Source of the DNA: Dermanyssus gallinae
Taxonomy: Eukaryota > Arthropoda > Arachnida > Mesostigmata > Dermanyssidae
Assembly (NCBI GenBank): GCA_003439945.1
Contig: QVRM01004004.1
Coordinates: 496,001 to 560,000 of the forward strand
Reading direction: 5' to 3'
DNA length: 64,000 nt
Below are positions 10,491 to 21,691 of this stretch, one piece after another (within the stretch, counting starts at the first letter, position 1; each line of letters begins with the position of its first letter). The position numbers and the translations under genes were made by a program. Below the pieces are notes generated by a model that saw only the letters and a program-made list of their open reading frames with translations, ran no database searches and was not told the origin of the DNA.

Positions 10491-12522
10491 AAAGTCTTGT
10501 CCCTTAGCGAGCTCCACTCTGTTCCGCTGTCCCTGGTGAAGGCGAATGCCTGTTCTTAACAAGGGTCATCTACTATGGTCGTCATGGTCTGAAGTACGGC
10601 GATTCAGTTCCTCCTAGATTCCTGAATACCGAAAGTTGTAACCCGCGATGAGTTCGTTAATGGATTGTTTGCTTGGCGGGTGACCAAATTAGGGTATGCA
10701 AGTTTAAATAGCACTCGCCTATTTGGCGATTAGTTGCGTTTCTATTTTAGAAGTACGTATGCTGAAAGCAATACATGTATGGCCATAATTACTGTGCCAT
10801 ACACCATTTTGTATGATAAAAAAAAGTGATTTTGTGTTATGTTCAATATATATCTTAATGCGGCAACGCTGTTTTTACGAGTGAAATAAGAGAAATACGA
10901 ATGGTGCCTATAAAGGCCCATTTGCGTGAAATGGTTTTGTTTTACCGGTGCAAAGGACTGAATGCGACTGTTTCGAGAGCAAAGTGTTGTGTTGTTCATG
11001 GGCCTGAAACGGCATGCGACCGAACTGCAATACGCCTTTTTGATCGCGTCAATTGCAGCGGAAAGAAAAAGACTAAATAACAGCTTTCGTAAATTGTCAT
11101 ACATATTTGACTCTCAATCAGCTTGCACACAAGATTGCATTGCACGGATCAGCTATTTCCTACCCTACCCTGGCCGCGAACACGAGAAATGTACCAATGT
11201 ATGGGTGCCACACAGGCTAAAAAAATAGCCCACACGAACTAGCATGATCATGCTGTATATAATGGCGTTGGAGAAGCGCAATGCGTGCAATTCTGCAGAG
11301 CAACAGCGACACGATTAATGGCGAAAAGTCCTGTCAGATATGCTCGACCGTTTGACGTAGGTCATCGTCCAAATCGACGTTTCTGTGTGCGTGCCTGGAA
11401 AGAATTCGAGCGTATATATTCACGTCATGATTGCTGTGCGTACGAAATTGGCAGGAACGAAGAAAAGTATATACCGTATGTTTCATGCGTCATACGACAA
11501 ATGAAAAGAAGATACAAAATGCGGAGGAAATGATGCGTAGAACAAGTTCTGCTCGCGCTGCCATCTGCCCAGGCCATTGGCCGGCGCCAAGGACGAGACA
11601 GTGCGACAACCAGAAGTGGCGAGGTTGCCCATGCTCCCCCCCCCTATATCCTTCTCTCTCTCTCCCTCTATATATATATATACATATATATATATAAAGA
11701 GAGAGATAGAGCGAGGGAGAGATCAAGCGACGTGGAGAATATAGTGATATAGTGCAGTGGCAGGACGACTTCTTTCTTCTCGAAGTGCTCGAGGTCCCTG
11801 GCCGATCATCACTGAATACACCGCCCGATGCGACTGACGCAGCTCTCGGATGCTTTATGGCCGATGCCAACCTTCTTACCCCTCTCCATTTAATAATGAT
11901 ATGGAGACGCCCCCCTCGATGTCACGGCGGTGTGTGTGACACATACCTAGTAGTGAGTCAACTGTTTCGACTAAACTAGCCTATATTGTGCGACAGACCA
12001 CCTCGCCCGTCTTCTTGCAGCTGCTGCCAGCAGACACAAATCACCTTAGTCACTTTGCGATCAGGCACGAATTAGAACATAGTATTATTGGGGCTACTGG
12101 TGGTCGTTGTCAGGTGGTAAACGCTCGTTGCGGACTTCAGCATAATGCGTTTGTTACTGCCATTTTACCATGTCGTCGTCGTCGTTGTCGTTACTGTTTT
12201 TGCTAATTATTTATTTTTGCACCCCTTATCAAGTTATTGTTTACAATCAAAACTATGTTAACATTCAGTTCGTTAGTTTAGTGCACGCTCTTTCATGCGT
12301 GCGTCTCTTCGGGGGAGGTATTACAGGAACCAGCCGGCAGACTTGTTGTATTATATTTGGCAGGACTGCGTGCGGACTCGGTAGCGACTTCGGTCTCCGC
12401 TCTGAAGAAACCTAAGTATCGCAAATAGCCCCTAGGTTGCGGGACGGCCGTGCACGATGCTGCAATTAGTGCGGACGCATCCGCCTACCAACGCTAAGTC
12501 GCTTAAAAGTGTCACTGCAGAG
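10491..12522. other. No recognised gene; includes a CT/GA palindromic tract
   Basis: Short frames on both strands carry no recognisable domain. At 11652-11723 a CT-rich tract, (TA)n and a GA-rich tract form a loose inverted repeat (CTCTCTCTC... / ...GAGAGAGAT). A C-run occurs at 11636-11643. I see no splice-supported exon. Confidence 0.4.
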
Positions 12523-12565
12523 CTGCTCATAGAACACTGATTTTGAATCAGTGTTCTGTGAGCAG
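12523..12565. repeat. 43-nt near-perfect hairpin
   Basis: Arms of 19 bases (12523-12541 and 12547-12565) pair with one G-U wobble on one strand's RNA around a 5-base loop. It is shorter than a usual microRNA precursor and not matched to any transposon end seen here. Confidence 0.8.
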
Positions 12566-12949
12566 TATGTTTCGAAAACACTCCGCCATTGGGTTGGATT
12601 GCATCAGCATGACATGTAACCCAACTTAATCCGCTTATCGTAAGATTTTAGCTGTCCAACAACAAAACATAGTATGATAGATGTAAGACTATGTACATGA
12701 TTTCCCCTGCATTATAAACGTGTTACATCAAAGATGTTATACTTCATAAGCCCTTGAAATACATATGCCCGACTGCCTTCCCGTTTGCTAGCCTCTTCAT
12801 AATCATACAGATGGCCTGCAGCCAGGAGGTAGCGTTCTAAGATATCTTTTCCTCCTTTAAGCAATTTCCTTGACTGCTAATTTATCTATATTTATATTTT
12901 TCTTTATGTTGTGTAATTGTGCTATGAAATTAATTTATAAAAGCAATTG

Positions 12950-12951
<2 letters not shown>

Positions 12952-13004
<53 letters not shown>
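12952..13004. repeat. (TA)n microsatellite used as insertion site
   Basis: About 50 bases of alternating T/A ending directly in the TA that precedes the foldback element at 13005. A matching (TA)n resumes at 13566 on its other side. Confidence 0.96.
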
Positions 13005-13007
<3 letters not shown>

Positions 13008-13565
13008 GGTGTGACTGAACGAATTTTATAGCGATACATAAAATTGTAGAGCTCGTTAAAACGAATATTTTTTCCAATGGAACATGTGCTCTGAGAAGTC
13101 TTGTTTCGGAGTTACAGTGAAATTACTTAATCTGGACATGCCCTCCGAAAACCATGAATTGCGCATTGGCTGAATATGTCCGCTTTGAGCGCTGTGAGTG
13201 GTTGTAGGGTTATGATTCTAAAGTATTTGGCGTGAACGCTAATGAAGAACTTCATTTTTGGCGAATTTTCTTCTAAGCGACCATGTCGCGTCTTCTGACC
13301 GGCCTTGCATATTCATCAGATGGAGCAGAATTTTATCACGAACAGGACGGTGTGCTTAGTTTCTGTCTAGGAAGACTGGTTGTCTCGCAACAGCACATTT
13401 TGTGCTCCTATGTCGGGCAAAAACACCAGTGTCACAAATTGTAGTAATTTCACTGTAACTCCGAAACAAGACTTCTCAGAGCACATGTTCCATTGGAAAA
13501 AATATTCGTTTTAACGAGCTCTACAATTTTATGTATCGCTATAAAATTCGTTCAGTCACACCCTG
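13005..13565. mobile_element. Complete foldback MITE with perfect 123-bp arms
   Basis: A 561-bp element beginning CAGGGTGTGACTG and ending in its reverse complement, flanked by TA on both sides. By letter-by-letter reading the left arm (to 13126) and right arm (from 13444) are identical over about 122 bases. There is no coding capacity. The middle 320 bases contain segments (for example GAGCGCTGTGAGTGG and CAGCACATTTTGTGCTCC) shared with the larger relatives at 19.1, 26.5, 29.8 and 51.9 kb, so it is a deletion derivative of that family. The TA duplication and arm structure point to mobilisation by an IS630/Tc1/mariner-class transposase. Perfect arms suggest recent insertion or gene conversion between the arms. 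Confidence 0.9.
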
Positions 13566-13588
13566 TATATATATATATATATATTTTA

Positions 13589-14865
13589 GGTAAGTCAAAA
13601 AGTTCGTCGGCTTTTTTACCCGATTTTAAAGAGCCTTATTTATGCAGACAACAGTATTTTTATTCAATGATATATTGACCGTTTTGTTCGATAACCTTCG
13701 CCCATCGCCTCGGTAGATCCATGATTCCTTTCTCCCAGAACGTCTTGTCCTTCTCGTCGAAATACTGAGTGAGGTGATTTTTTACAGCCTCCAAAGATTC
13801 AAATGTTGTGCCATCAAGGGAGTTCTGGAGAGACCTGAACAAATGATAATCAGATGGTGCGAGGTCGGGACTATAAGCTGGGTGCGGCAGCACATCCCAG
13901 TCAAACTCCGCCAATTTTTGCCGGGTGGCCAAACTTTTGTGTGGTGTCGCCTTATCATGTTGAAAAGTGACGCCCCACCTGTTTGACAATTCCGGGCGCT
14001 TCGTTGCTACTGCAGCCTTCAAATCTTCGAGTTGTCTGCAGTAGACGACGGAGTTGATCGTCTGACCCATTGGAAGCAGCTCAAAATACACGACGCCCTT
14101 ACAGTCCCACCAGCAGCACAGCATAACCTTCTTCTGATGAATTTCGGGTTTAGGGATAGCTGCGGCCTGAGAACCTCTGGGGACCCCACATCTTTTCTGT
14201 GTTACGTTTCTGTAGAGTATCAATTTTTTATCGCAGGTTATCAATCTCCTCAGAAATGGCTCATTCGAGTTCTTCCGGAGGAGTGCGTGACAGGTATCGA
14301 CTCGCCCTTCAAGCTGCCTATCATTGAGGTCGTGTGGTAGCCAGATATTCCGCTTGCACGAGAAACCTGCTTCATGGAGGCGATTTCAAACGGTTCCGTG
14401 GGAGACTCCCGTTACATCTTCAATTTCTTTTATGGTCAAACCTGGGTTCGAAGTAACCAGGCTTATGACTTCGTCGGTCTCCACAACATTGGGTCGTCCT
14501 GACCTCGGTTCATCTTCGAGATTGAAGTTTCCAGCTTTGAAACGGGCGAATCGCTTTTCGACTGTGGATTTGTGTACTGCGTTTTCGCCGTAGACTGCAC
14601 ATATCCTCCGGGTTGTTTGCGCTGCACTTATGCCTTCACGGTAGGAGAACAACATAATGTATCGAAAATGCGTATTTTTGTCCTCCATTGCAAACAGCTG
14701 CCAATTCCGCAAACGAAACGGTAAAATTGGAACCGGTATACCGTCGCGCCGCCACGGGTCTGCTTCTGAATGTAAACACCCAGCCGCACTCTCAGGCGGC
14801 CCTGCTGCAGAGCGCGGGAATTTCAAAAATGTGGTCCCAGAAAGCCGACGAACTTTTTGACTTAC

Positions 14866-14866
<1 letters not shown>
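13589..14866 (-). mobile_element. Mariner transposon, mellifera/cecropia-like
   Basis: A 1278-bp element bounded by TA and by 26-base terminal inverted repeats starting GGTAAGTCAAAAAGTTCGTC (left 13589-13614, right 14841-14866), which are identical by reading. It carries one transposase frame on the minus strand. Both flanks are (AT)-rich and its left edge lies only 24 bases from the neighbouring foldback element. Full length is normal for mariner (about 1.3 kb). Confidence 0.93.
13660..14688 (-). pseudogene. Mariner transposase with a single in-frame stop
   Basis: A 342-codon frame starting at ATG 14688 (MEDK...) that matches the mariner transposase plan. An N-terminal paired helix-turn-helix region has RSGRP near residue 63, a WLPHDL motif lies near 116, and the DD34D triad is present at Asp153 (ITCD), Asp245 (QHD) and Asp280 (SPDLAPSD), with 34 residues between the last two. 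The only disabling lesion I see is a TGA at codon 101 (14386-14388), between the DNA-binding and linker regions; the frame is otherwise continuous. The residue after the first catalytic Asp is Lys where Glu is common. Similarity of the C-terminal block to mellifera/cecropia-type mariners is an impression, not a search result. The element's terminal repeats are intact. Confidence 0.9.
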
Positions 14867-14899
<33 letters not shown>

Positions 14900-15119
14900 G
14901 CCCTTAATTTAATAGAAACGTGCTAACATTCCGTTTTTTTGGCGCTTGAGACATTCGGCGGTGTAATGCCGTTGGCGTCGAAAACCGTCATGACAACATA
15001 CAAACTTTGCGACCTTGCATCTGGTGAAAAGCATTTGGGAGATTGCTTCAATCAGTGTCATATTTAAGAGAGCCCTTCACGTGACTCAGGGTGTGCCACA
15101 CGTTGAGAAGGGTGCACTC

Positions 15120-15120
<1 letters not shown>

Positions 15121-15158
<38 letters not shown>

Positions 15159-15175
15159 ACAGATATATATATATA
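15121..15175. repeat. (AT)n microsatellite at transposon edge
   Basis: Two (AT)n blocks separated by GTATACAG end in the TA that precedes the mariner at 15176. Confidence 0.9.
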
Positions 15176-16465
15176 CAGGTAGTTCAATAAGTTCTTAGAA
15201 TGAGCTTTTTAGAATTCGAATTTTGGCGCGCCTCCACCGCTATTAGGAACTGCAACTTTTCGACTGCTAGCACTCAAAATATTATGGTGATTGGCCGTTG
15301 CGATTTCGTTTGATAGCTTTTCCCGTGCAACGTATCGGCGTGATTTTTAAAAATGAAGAAAAAATAGTTTCGAGTGGTTATCAAGCATTTTTATTTCAAA
15401 GGTTGGAATGCGACCCAAATAAAAATTGGGTTGGACGAGACGTACGGTGACTCTGCGCCATGTTTTGCCACTGTTTCCAACTGGATTAATGTGTTAAAAA
15501 GAGGTCGCAGGAGCACCGAGAATGAACTACGTCCAGGAGGCCAAAAAACGGCAACTGATGAGGAAAACATAGAGAAAGTGCGTAACATCGTTGGCACAGA
15601 TAAGCGAATGAACATTAAGGAGATAGCGGAGGCATTAGGAATTAGTTTAGGTAGTGTGCATTTTATCCTATACGAAAACTTGAAGATGAAAGAGCTCAGA
15701 GAACAATGGCTGCCGCATTTGCTCAACCAAGGCCAAAAAAACGCGCCTGTTTTCGCTTCACAGCGAAATTTGGCCAAGATGTCGAACAATCCGTCGGATT
15801 TTTGACGCAGATTCATGACCGTCGATGAAAGCTGGGTCCATCACTACACTCCCGAGACTCAAGAAGCATCTTGCCAATGGTGTGCACCTGATGAAGGACC
15901 TCCGAAGAGGGTGCGGACAACGGCATTGACCGGAAAGGTGATGGCTACAGTTTTTTAAGACCAACGTAGAATAATGCTGGTCGACTACCTTGAGAGCGGT
16001 AAAACGATCACAGGAGAATATTATGCAAGACTGTTGGACTGCCTTTAGCAAGAACTCATCGTGAAACGGCCCGCTTTGCAGAAGAAGGTTGTCCTGTTTC
16101 ACCAGGACAATGCTCCTGCACACAAGTCCCGGCAAGCATCGGCAAAACTGGCCCAACTGAGGTTCGAACTTATTGAACAACCTTCCTATTCTCCAGACCT
16201 GGCCCCCTCTGATTATTTCCTCTTCGAACATTTGAAGAATAGTCTCGGTGGAAAGCGTTTTTCCAGCAATGAAGAGGTTAAGGCTGCTGTCAATGCCTAT
16301 TTTCAGTCTAAAGACGCGGAATTCTACTTAAGAGGTATAAAAGCTCTGAAATCTTGGTGGGAAAAGTGTATTGAGCATCTCGGGGAGTATATCGAATAAG
16401 ATAAATTTAAAAACATGATTTGGAAAATTCTTGGTTTTCATTCTAAGAACTTATTGAACTACCTG
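15176..16465 (+). mobile_element. Irritans-type mariner, copy 1 (decayed)
   Basis: A 1290-bp element, TA-flanked, with 28-base terminal inverted repeats starting CAGGTAGTTCAATAAG that are identical at both ends. It encodes a transposase frame now broken by stops and is the same family as the element at 27235-28515. The left flank is an (AT)n array. Confidence 0.92.
15353..16399 (+). pseudogene. Irritans-type mariner transposase with four stops
   Basis: Homologous along its length to the open copy at 27433-28449. The initiator ATG is preserved at 15353 but the frame is closed by TAG at 15365, TGA at 15803, TAA at 15956 and TAG at 16046. All are single-base or two-base changes relative to the other copy (Glu or Trp or Lys codons there), and the reading register is kept to the terminal stop at 16397-16399. 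A three-codon insertion lies near the GRP motif. The third catalytic Asp in YSPDLAPSDYFLF is intact; the first lies in TVDESW. It cannot make a transposase, but its terminal repeats are intact, so it could be mobilised in trans. Confidence 0.92.
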
Positions 16466-16587
16466 TATATGTACCTAGATAGATGTACACAGTGCATCCA
16501 CTGTAGTTTCATGCTGCCTGCTAACATTGCTATTTGCTGCTGTTTTGCCGTTCACGTGGCCGCCTTACATTCGGCCGCCACGGACAG

Positions 16588-17058
16588 GTTCAGGCGCAGC
16601 TGCGGAACGCGTACCTTCGAGCGGCGGTCCGGCGTAACCCAAACCGAAAGTCGGTTTACTCGGGAAGTCGCCACGTTACGTCGAGCTTCGCGCTTCGTCG
16701 CGTTCGCACGGCTCCGGCGACCCCATCATCCGCCAGTTCTGGTGAACACGACCATCCGCACCAACGCCGACAGAACCAACACCAGCGTCAACAACAACAG
16801 CGACAGCAACAACAACAACAACAACAAAAACAGCAACAGCAGCAGCAGCAACAACCACAACATCATCAACAGCAGCAACAACAACAACAACAACAGGCCG
16901 TAGGCCATCGCCTGACGTCTAGAGCTAGTTCGTCGATCGACGTCAGGGACATCCGGGCCAAACTGTTCGACAGTGACGAGAGCTCGGCCCTGCCCTCACT
17001 GGCACGCTGCCGCTCACCGCTCGCCATCAACGAAGATACTTCATCATTTATAGTGTAA
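16588..17058 (+). CDS. Probable host 3'-terminal coding exon with polyQ tract
   Basis: An open frame with mixed CAA/CAG glutamine runs (about residues 68-125 of the exon, with scattered Arg/Lys/His/Pro) followed by a non-repetitive acidic/serine tail and a TAA stop at 17056-17058. The composition after the Q tract (SSIDVRDIRAKLFDSDES) looks like genuine protein rather than repeat read-through. There is no in-frame ATG upstream, while a plausible acceptor (CGGACAG before 16588) opens the frame, so this is more likely a last exon than a whole gene. The C-terminus ends Phe-Ile-Val, which would fit a class II PDZ ligand; that is an inference. I do not recognise the protein. The upstream exons are not in evidence. 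Confidence 0.5.
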   Translation, partial: VQAQLRNAYLRAAVRRNPNRKSVYSGSRHVTSSFALRRVRTAPATPSSASSGEHDHPHQRRQNQHQRQQQQRQQQQQQQQKQQQQQQQQPQHHQQQQQQQQQQAVGHRLTSRASSSIDVRDIRAKLFDSDESSALPSLARCRSPLAINEDTSSFIV

Positions 17059-18266
17059 AAAGCATCGAACAAATGCGAAGAACACAGACCACGCTACGCA
17101 GAAAGCGAAACCGCTGTGGCAGCGCTGCAGCAGCTACACTGCAGAAGCTGTGGCTGTGAAGCCACACGCTAAAAGCCACACTAAAACCGTCTCCTAGTCT
17201 ACTCTCATCCAGTTTGCTCATACGCATATCGATCAAATGGGCCCTTGAACTATAGTCGCGTAGTCCCGCATCGGACCAAGTTCATATACATATAAACGGG
17301 ACACCAGCCCCGCTTACTACTAGCACACGCACGCATCCACACAATCAAACACATGTTGTGTACGTGCCTCGCTTTCTAGAGACCTATTATTGCCCAGGTG
17401 TATGCAAGAACAGATGCGGTCATCCCGTCTTTCCCGGCCTACATCATCACTATGGCTGGTGCTTGCACGTTCATGAAGGCCTGAAATTGCTGTCACACGT
17501 CGCTGGATCCTTCCTTGCTGCGGCCGTATCCAATCGTTTTGCCTGTCTACACAAGAGTGAACTCGATTTCTCATCAGAAAAGGCGATGTTTGGAAACTCG
17601 CCACGAGCCCGTAACGCGTGAGAAAAGTTTAAGCCATTTTGCAACGAATCGTTTTTTTTTTGCCTAACCGTGACATTATGAGCTTATCGTATCTTGTAGG
17701 CCGTCCTCTTGAGATGATTCATTATGATCCGCATCACGCTGCTGTTTAAGATTTTCAATTCACGAGCAGCATTCTTCCTCAACAGGGCTTGTACTTTTCG
17801 GATTTTTTGTCGGCTAGTTGCAATAGGCCCGCCGTTGTACCGCACAGCCACCAAGTCTGTACTCTTGTATCATCACAAAGTTTTTGTAGACTTTGAGATG
17901 CTATATCTCGCTCACAATGTCGTTAACACGCGTGTCCATCAAATGGAGCGTTACCAAATTATGACGCTTCATTTCCATGGTCTGTAGCATAGGGATATCA
18001 GGATAGTTGCCACGAAGGGATCAGACTGAGTGAAACGAAAAATATCAGCTCATTTGTTTGGCGCATTCAGCAAAAAATGTTTGTTGATTTAGGCCAGCGC
18101 GGCAAAATTACATGTTTGTGTTTTTTCTTACGTGAATTTTCGCTTGTCCCAACGGCAAAGTGATTTAATAATTCATAATTAAATTTAACAATTCCGTAAT
18201 TAACGAATTGTAGGCAATTGTAACAATTAAAAGTATTTTGCAGAAAAGGGTATCGCCAGTGTCCGC

Positions 18267-18269
<3 letters not shown>
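17059..18269. other. Possible 3' UTR then unrecognised spacer
   Basis: Sequence after the polyQ exon stop. No further domain-bearing frame; a run of ten T at 17651. Some of it may be the 3' UTR of the exon above. Confidence 0.35.
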
Positions 18270-18302
<33 letters not shown>

Positions 18303-18306
<4 letters not shown>

Positions 18307-19090
18307 CACATCGGGTGTCGTTGTTGAAGCCATGGTAGTGTGGGACTTACAAAACCAATAAAATCCAATTGCCCTTTTTGCCCTCATCGGGGGCGGCCGC
18401 AGTACGAATTTCTTGAGATTACTTCATCTGGCGGCATTAGCTTGCCACTAAGACTGCTTGAGTCTGTGTGGTGCACCCCACCTCCGCCCCCCATTTTTCC
18501 CTCCCCCTGGTCACCCCAGCTCGACTGTTGTATTGCTTCTATCCTGATTTCCCTTCTGGCGTTTTCCAAGATCCCGGTGAGTGTCAAGGTCTGGCATTAG
18601 CGTCCACTATAATCTCCCCCCCCCCCATCTCGTCATTTCACTAACTAACCATACGTCCTTATGTATGCCCGGTTCTGACTGTTACATTCTCTTCTTTCCT
18701 CGGCGACTGTACAATCGGGGAGCCTCTTTCATCCCTAACGTACAGCAGCCCGTATTAACTTTGGCGCAAATCTGTTATCTGTCCAGCCTTTTTTTCCAAT
18801 CCGGGGGCGGAATTACGGAGTCTTCGGGGGCCTTACGAGTGAAACAGATAAATCTGTGATTACTCATGGTGTCCTCCTCATCCGCCACCGCCACCCCGTT
18901 ACCAAAGGAAGGGTCGCTTTGTCAACTATGGTAAGGTTGATAAATGCCGTCTGGTTTTTCCGGCAGAAGGTGAATGTCCTTCGGTCGCTGATAACTGTCG
19001 AGTTATGCTCGGCCATCCATTTCAGCAGCATGGGGGCGGTTTCGGTCATTGGTCGGCTACCCCAAAGAATCCCTCATAATAGTCTCTCTC
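18303..19090 (-). mobile_element. Internally deleted R1-like LINE (copy 2)
   Basis: The minus-strand 3' end (18303-18450) aligns with those at 8427 and 32457. Farther upstream, 18864-19085 encodes an endonuclease-domain segment, with LLKWMAEHN, TFTFCRKNQT, INLTIVD and a W-R-W motif, followed by the post-endonuclease linker to about 18610. Reverse transcriptase sequence is absent between them, so about 2 kb of ORF2 is missing. The linker has in-frame stops. The (AT)n array at 18270-18302 abuts the 3' end. Non-functional. Confidence 0.66.
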
Positions 19091-19137
19091 TGCCGGATGT
19101 GGATCTCTACGACATATATATATATACAAAGTGGGCA

Positions 19138-20074
19138 CTCTGTATATATATGGCTTTTTCATGATCGATATGAAGAATTGTAGAGCGCGTTCAAGTAAAT
19201 ATTTTTCCAATAGAACATAAACGAAGCCTTCGAAGAGTCTGGTTTCGGAGTGAGAGTGATATATTACTTAAATCCTTGACACTCGTGTTGTTGCCCAACA
19301 TAGGAGCACAAAATGTGCAATTACGAGACAACCGATTCTCCTATACAAAAACTAAGCACATCGGCGTGTTCGTCAAAACGTCTGTTTCTTTCGGAATACA
19401 TATAGCGCCGGCCGAAAGATGCGATATGGTCGTTTTAATTACAGAGTAAGGATTGGCAGATATTAAGGCATTCTATTAGCTTTTACGTCCAATACCTCAA
19501 AATTATAGCTTTATGATCGTTCACAGCGCTCTAAACTAACACAGTCGGAACTACGAGAGGGAACGAGACAGAAGAGAACGGAAAAACACGGAATGCAAAT
19601 GCGCATTTTATGGAAATTTTTTTTTACTAAATGTATAACTATGCGAGCCATGATTTCGGATTAATAAAGCATTTTCGGCGGGCATGTCAAGATTGAGTGA
19701 TTAGATAAATTACTGTGTGGCGACATTGTGACAGGTCGGCAGTAATAAACGTGTCTTGATGTTGTTAGCATGTGACTGAGCAGTCTCATCTCGGGTTTGT
19801 CTATGATGGTAACGATGCTGTGGCTGTGGACGACATCTTGGTCGTTGAAATGCATGTTTGTCAATGCGTTCTATCAGCTGTCGTGTCATCTTACTGGCGC
19901 CGTCCTGTATCAACATTATAATCGGGCAATCATGACACCATTGTTACAGATTTTAGTAATATCACTCTCACTCCGAAACAAGAGTCCTCAGAGATCATGT
20001 TCCAGTTGAAGAAATATTTAGTTTAACGAGCTCTACAATTTTTCTATATCGATATATAAAAAACATTCCGGACT

Positions 20075-20078
<4 letters not shown>
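19138..20078. mobile_element. Foldback element of the CAGGGTGT family, diverged copy
   Basis: The left part from about 19160 (GAATTGTAGAGCGCG...TTTTTCCAATAGAACAT...GTTTCGGAGTGAGAGTGAT) and the right part to about 20060 (ATCACTCTCACTCCGAAACAAG...GAGCTCTACAATT) are reverse complements with many differences. The internal segment shares GGAGCACAAAATGTGCAATT and GTTCACAGCGCTC with the 13.0 kb copy. The extreme ends are degraded (CACTCTGTA left, GACTCTTATA right), both next to (AT)n. No coding capacity. Confidence 0.72.
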
Positions 20079-20114
<36 letters not shown>

Positions 20115-20439
20115 TCTTTAACCAGACTTGCGCAACGATGGAAACCTCAAGCTGTTTGTATTTGTAGCCTTTAAATACCGGGTATGAATGATGAGTATTA
20201 AAGAGTTGCTTCTTCAATGTTGTTAAGATAATCGTAGCAGATGACCGTCACAGCCACGTATATAACTTTGGCTGGACAGACACATGAACATACGTAGGGG
20301 GAGCATCTGAAGAGGCTTCGAAATTATTACGGGACTACCACTACAACTCATACGTAAAGACGGAATGCAGCCAAGCGATGAGAAGGCAATGACGCAGCAG
20401 ACACTGATCACCGACTTGCTGCGATTGCAACTACTCAGG

Positions 20440-20440
<1 letters not shown>

Positions 20441-20486
<46 letters not shown>
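20441..20486. repeat. (AT)n microsatellite
   Basis: About 46 bases of alternating T/A; another lies at 20079-20110 abutting the foldback element. Confidence 0.95.
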
Positions 20487-20488
<2 letters not shown>

Positions 20489-20739
20489 ACCACTTTTTCC
20501 AATTTCAAGTGGCATTAATCGCTTTACTTTGCTGTTATATACGATGCGCATCATTATGAGAGCTAGCCTGTACTGTATCGATACTCAACAAACAAATGAA
20601 AGTAATAAACACTTGTCACACATCTACCAGCAATTCACCAATTTATTCAAGGTGTGTTGTTATTTAGCGTGACTATTTAGCAAGCGAATATATGGTAGGT
20701 ATTGCTAGTTCTAAGAAAAGGCTACAACTATTTTTAGGA

Positions 20740-21672
20740 ATCTTTATCATAATCGTATGTACTTATTTTAAGGTTTGGTAGAACTCGGCGAGAAACGATT
20801 TTTTTACAATGAAGAGAGGGGACAGAAGGACGACCAACGTGTTCGGCGAAAAATTCTGCATAATCATGAATGGCACGCGTCGCAAGCTAGCAAAAGGGGA
20901 ATAGCCGGATTTAGAAACGTCATAAAAAGTCAACATGGTGTTATGCTTTAGGTTAAAGCTTTCATGCCTAGAATTGTAAAATTTTGCATTACGCCAAAAT
21001 GACTATTCTCAGATAATGGCAAAATTAATGTCCATTATCTGTGTACCAAAGTAATGGTGCTCTGTTACATGGTTGTCGAGTAACTAAGCTTTTCGACAGC
21101 CATAGCTGTTATGTTTTACGTTGAACCTTTTTTCTAATAAACCTCAAAATATGTTTTTTCTTGTTTAGTAGTGAGTATGATATTTATAAAAGTATTAATA
21201 CTGTCTTTTTTCTCCTACATAGTTGTGTAAAATTCTGCATCACGAGTGACACCCGACGCAAACTAGCGAAAGGCGCCATATAATAGCCGGATTAAGGAAA
21301 GTCGTAAAAAGTCGATATGACGTTACGCTTTACGTTTGAAGCTTTCACGTTCCGAACCGTAAAATGTTACCATTACGCTGAAAAGTTTTTGCCCAACACA
21401 GTTTCAGGAAATAGCAAATTTAATGTCCATTATTTTCGTACAAAAGTGATAGTGCTGCGTTACGTAGTGGCCGAGTAACTCAGTTTTTTCGACAATCATA
21501 TCGAAAGTGAAGGAATGCATACCTGCTAGCATTTTGGCCTTCCTTAGCAAGAGTGTATCAGAACGTTAGGCACACGACAAGTTTCCGTCCCTTCCTTCCA
21601 TTGGAAAAAATATTTTTATGCCGAAATCTACCAAACTTTAAAATACACAAACGGTTATGGTACCCCCTGAAT
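20740..21672. mobile_element. Degraded relative of the 21.7-kb palindromic element
   Basis: Two successive direct copies of a roughly 400-base unit (about 20740-21125 and 21125-21550), each with the order GTCGTAAAAAGTC / AATTTAATGTCCATTA / CGAGTAACTNAG, matching the interior of the element at 21692-22758. The right edge ends TACCCCCTG next to (AT)n. Not coding. Confidence 0.62.
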
Positions 21673-21691
21673 ATATATATATATATATATA

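Noticed and set aside
16415..16903. PolyAsn reading of the repeat tract as the coding frame
   Set aside because: This frame ends in a stop directly after the repeat, whereas the polyQ frame continues into a non-repetitive protein-like tail.
18384..18587. Overlapping open frames on both strands in the 18.3-18.6 kb region as genes
   Set aside because: They fall in the 3' tail of an R1-like LINE and their translations carry no domain.
20740..21672. Tandem gene duplication
   Set aside because: The repeated units are non-coding and match the interior of the palindromic transposon at 21692-22758.
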